64,000 nt of DNA. It comes from Streptococcaceae bacterium (GTDB lineage Bacteria; Bacillota; Bacilli; Lactobacillales; Streptococcaceae). The stretch spans positions 1-64,000 of the forward strand of contig JAITVN010000013.1 of NCBI GenBank assembly GCA_031285775.1, written 5' to 3'. The translations under genes and the position numbers were made by a program. This document shows positions 62,326-64,000 of this stretch, in pieces; the stretch's first letter is position 1, and each line of letters begins with the position of its first letter. Below the pieces are notes generated by a model. It was not told the origin of the DNA and did no database searches. It was given only the letters and a program-made list of their open reading frames with translations.

Positions 62326-63413
62326 AAATTGTACTGACGGGAGGAGGAACTGGAGGGCATATTTATCCAGCTTTAGCTTTTGCGAAATATCTTCAGAAAA
62401 TCGAACCTGGCTCTGAATTTCTTTATATCGGTACTGAAAAAGGCTTGGAGAGTACAATTGTCCCTGCGGCAGGATTTCCATTTAAAACTGTAGATGTACA
62501 GGGAATTCGACGTTCCCTGTCTCCTGATAATATTCGCACAGCCTGGAAGTTTTTCCGATCGACTGCGGATGCCAAAAAAATCATTGCTGATTTTAAGCCG
62601 GATGTGGTTTTCGGAACTGGGGGTTATGTCTCTGGCCCAGTCGTTTATGCGGCGACACGACTTAAAATTCCAACGATTATTCATGAACAAAATGCCGTGC
62701 CTGGCGTTGCCAATAAGTTTTTGGCCAAACGCGTGAATAAGGTAGCAGTGGCTTTTCACCACGCCGAGCAGCATTTTCCTGCCGAAAAAGTTGTTTTTGT
62801 TGGGAATCCGCGTGCCCAGGAGGTTGCAGACATTAAAGCTTCCGATATTTTAAAAACATATGATTTAGACCCTAGGAAACAAACAGTGGTCATTTTCGGC
62901 GGTTCACGCGGCGCTTTGACGATCAATAAAGCAGTGGTTTCAGCCTTGCCTGAGCTAGAGCATCAAAGTTACCAGACACTTTATGCCTCTGGGGAAATCT
63001 ATTATGACGATTTTAAAAAAGAATTTGTCAGGTTTGATGAATGTCCGAATATTGCCATTCGTCCTTATATTTCTGACATGTCAGAGGTTTTATCTTCGGC
63101 CAGTTTGATTGTCGCGCGCTCTGGTGCAACGACGATTGCGGAGGTGACTGCGCTTGGACTTCCCGCGATCTTTATTCCCAGCCCAAATGTGACCAACGAT
63201 CAACAGACGAAAAATGCCATGGAATTGGTAGATGCTGGAGCTGCTGTAATGATAAAGGATGCAGACCTCACTGCAGACAAGCTTCTCAAGAGCATTTCAG
63301 ACATTTTGTCAAATATGGAAAGATATGAAAAAATGAAAGCAGCCAGTCTCGCAGCAGGTGTTCCAGATGCCTTAGAAAGACTTTACAAGCTGACTAAGGA
63401 AATGATTCAATAA
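62322..63413 (+). CDS. murG: MurG, UDP-GlcNAc:undecaprenyl-PP-MurNAc-pentapeptide GlcNAc transferase
   Basis: MKIVLTGGGTGGHIYPALAF, HEQNAVPGVANKFLA. Confidence 0.97.
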   Translation: MKIVLTGGGTGGHIYPALAFAKYLQKIEPGSEFLYIGTEKGLESTIVPAAGFPFKTVDVQGIRRSLSPDNIRTAWKFFRSTADAKKIIADFKPDVVFGTGGYVSGPVVYAATRLKIPTIIHEQNAVPGVANKFLAKRVNKVAVAFHHAEQHFPAEKVVFVGNPRAQEVADIKASDILKTYDLDPRKQTVVIFGGSRGALTINKAVVSALPELEHQSYQTLYASGEIYYDDFKKEFVRFDECPNIAIRPYISDMSEVLSSASLIVARSGATTIAEVTALGLPAIFIPSPNVTNDQQTKNAMELVDAGAAVMIKDADLTADKLLKSISDILSNMERYEKMKAASLAAGVPDALERLYKLTKEMIQ

Positions 63414-63416
63414 GAA

Positions 63417-64000
63417 ATGGCAGAAGAAATAAAAAGTCCCTGGCAAATTGAGCACGAGAAGATGCTCGACCAGCAAGAAGCTAAAAAGAAAGCGCAGGCG
63501 AAGAAAAAGCGTCTCGAGTTTTTGCGTAGTTTAAAAATAACGCGAAAGTCTGATCAATCACTTCACGAAATCGCGGAAGCTGAAGAAAAAAACGATGAAG
63601 AGACGGAAGCTTCAAGTACAGCAGCTGATGAAGTTAACCAAACTGCGCTCAGTTATAAGGACGGAGAGGTCATTGACAACCGTTTTGATAACGCTGAAGA
63701 TCAGTCCACGATGCCCTCATCACTTAAGTCCTTTACCCGAATTTTGCGTCGAATTTGGCCTATTTTGCTCGTGTTTTTTATTGTCTTTGCGGGCAGCATT
63801 TATTATTTGTCGCCGCTTAACCGGATCGGCTCATTTAAGATTAGCGGCAATTCCGTGGTTAAGGCCAGTGATATTGCAGCTTCCTCGAAATTAACCATGC
63901 AAAGTTCGATTTCTGGAATATTTAGACATAAAGCCGCAATTGAAGCAAAAATCAGCAAGAGTTCTCCCCGGATTGAAAGCACCCAGATTTCAGTTTCGCT
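63417..64000 (+). CDS. divIB: Cell division protein DivIB/FtsQ, partial (runs off window)
   Basis: MAEEIKSPWQIEHEKMLDQQEAKKKAQAKKKRLEF, one TM, POTRA start (IGSFKISGNSVVKASDIAASSKL); track ORF 63595-63894 is the wrong frame. Confidence 0.88.
   Translation, partial: MAEEIKSPWQIEHEKMLDQQEAKKKAQAKKKRLEFLRSLKITRKSDQSLHEIAEAEEKNDEETEASSTAADEVNQTALSYKDGEVIDNRFDNAEDQSTMPSSLKSFTRILRRIWPILLVFFIVFAGSIYYLSPLNRIGSFKISGNSVVKASDIAASSKLTMQSSISGIFRHKAAIEAKISKSSPRIESTQISVS

Noticed and set aside
63595-63894. Track ORF of 99 aa near the window end
   Set aside because: Out-of-frame with divIB, which starts at 63417 and runs off the edge.

Overview
The window looks like a low-GC Firmicutes chromosome, most likely Streptococcaceae and lactococcus-like. 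This is inferred from gene content only. About 45 genes run mostly on the + strand. Most are housekeeping: miaA, recF, yfmF/yfmH, rodZ, pgsA, hisS, aspS, dusB, hslO, pnp, cysS, mrnC, mntH, pepV, sdaAB/AA, thrS with a T-box, an Ami/Opp-type peptide permease, rpmE2, a CovRS-like two-component system, murD/murG/divIB. No prophage, insertion sequence, CRISPR array or rRNA/tRNA gene was recognised. The parts worth a second look are: (1) a compact accessory-Sec/glycosylation locus asp2-asp1-gtfA-gtfB-asp3 (26085-32710) with no secA2, secY2 or serine-rich adhesin beside it; (2) a recurring arrangement in which an extended -10 box (TGnTAnAAT) lies only 6-10 nt before the start codon of at least eight genes, predicting leaderless mRNAs; (3) a modular ~114-bp hairpin repeat family, in arrays with a 117-118-bp period, with compensatory arm changes, at three loci; (4) a pnp leader with a long 5' hairpin followed by three such repeats; (5) a probable cop box over the promoter of an FMN-reductase/nitroreductase pair; (6) an RAT/terminator-controlled PTS operon combining EIIA, LicT, an enolase-superfamily dehydratase, a SIS protein, a DapA-family aldolase and EIIBC, with unknown substrate. 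All product calls come from reading the translations; no searches were run.
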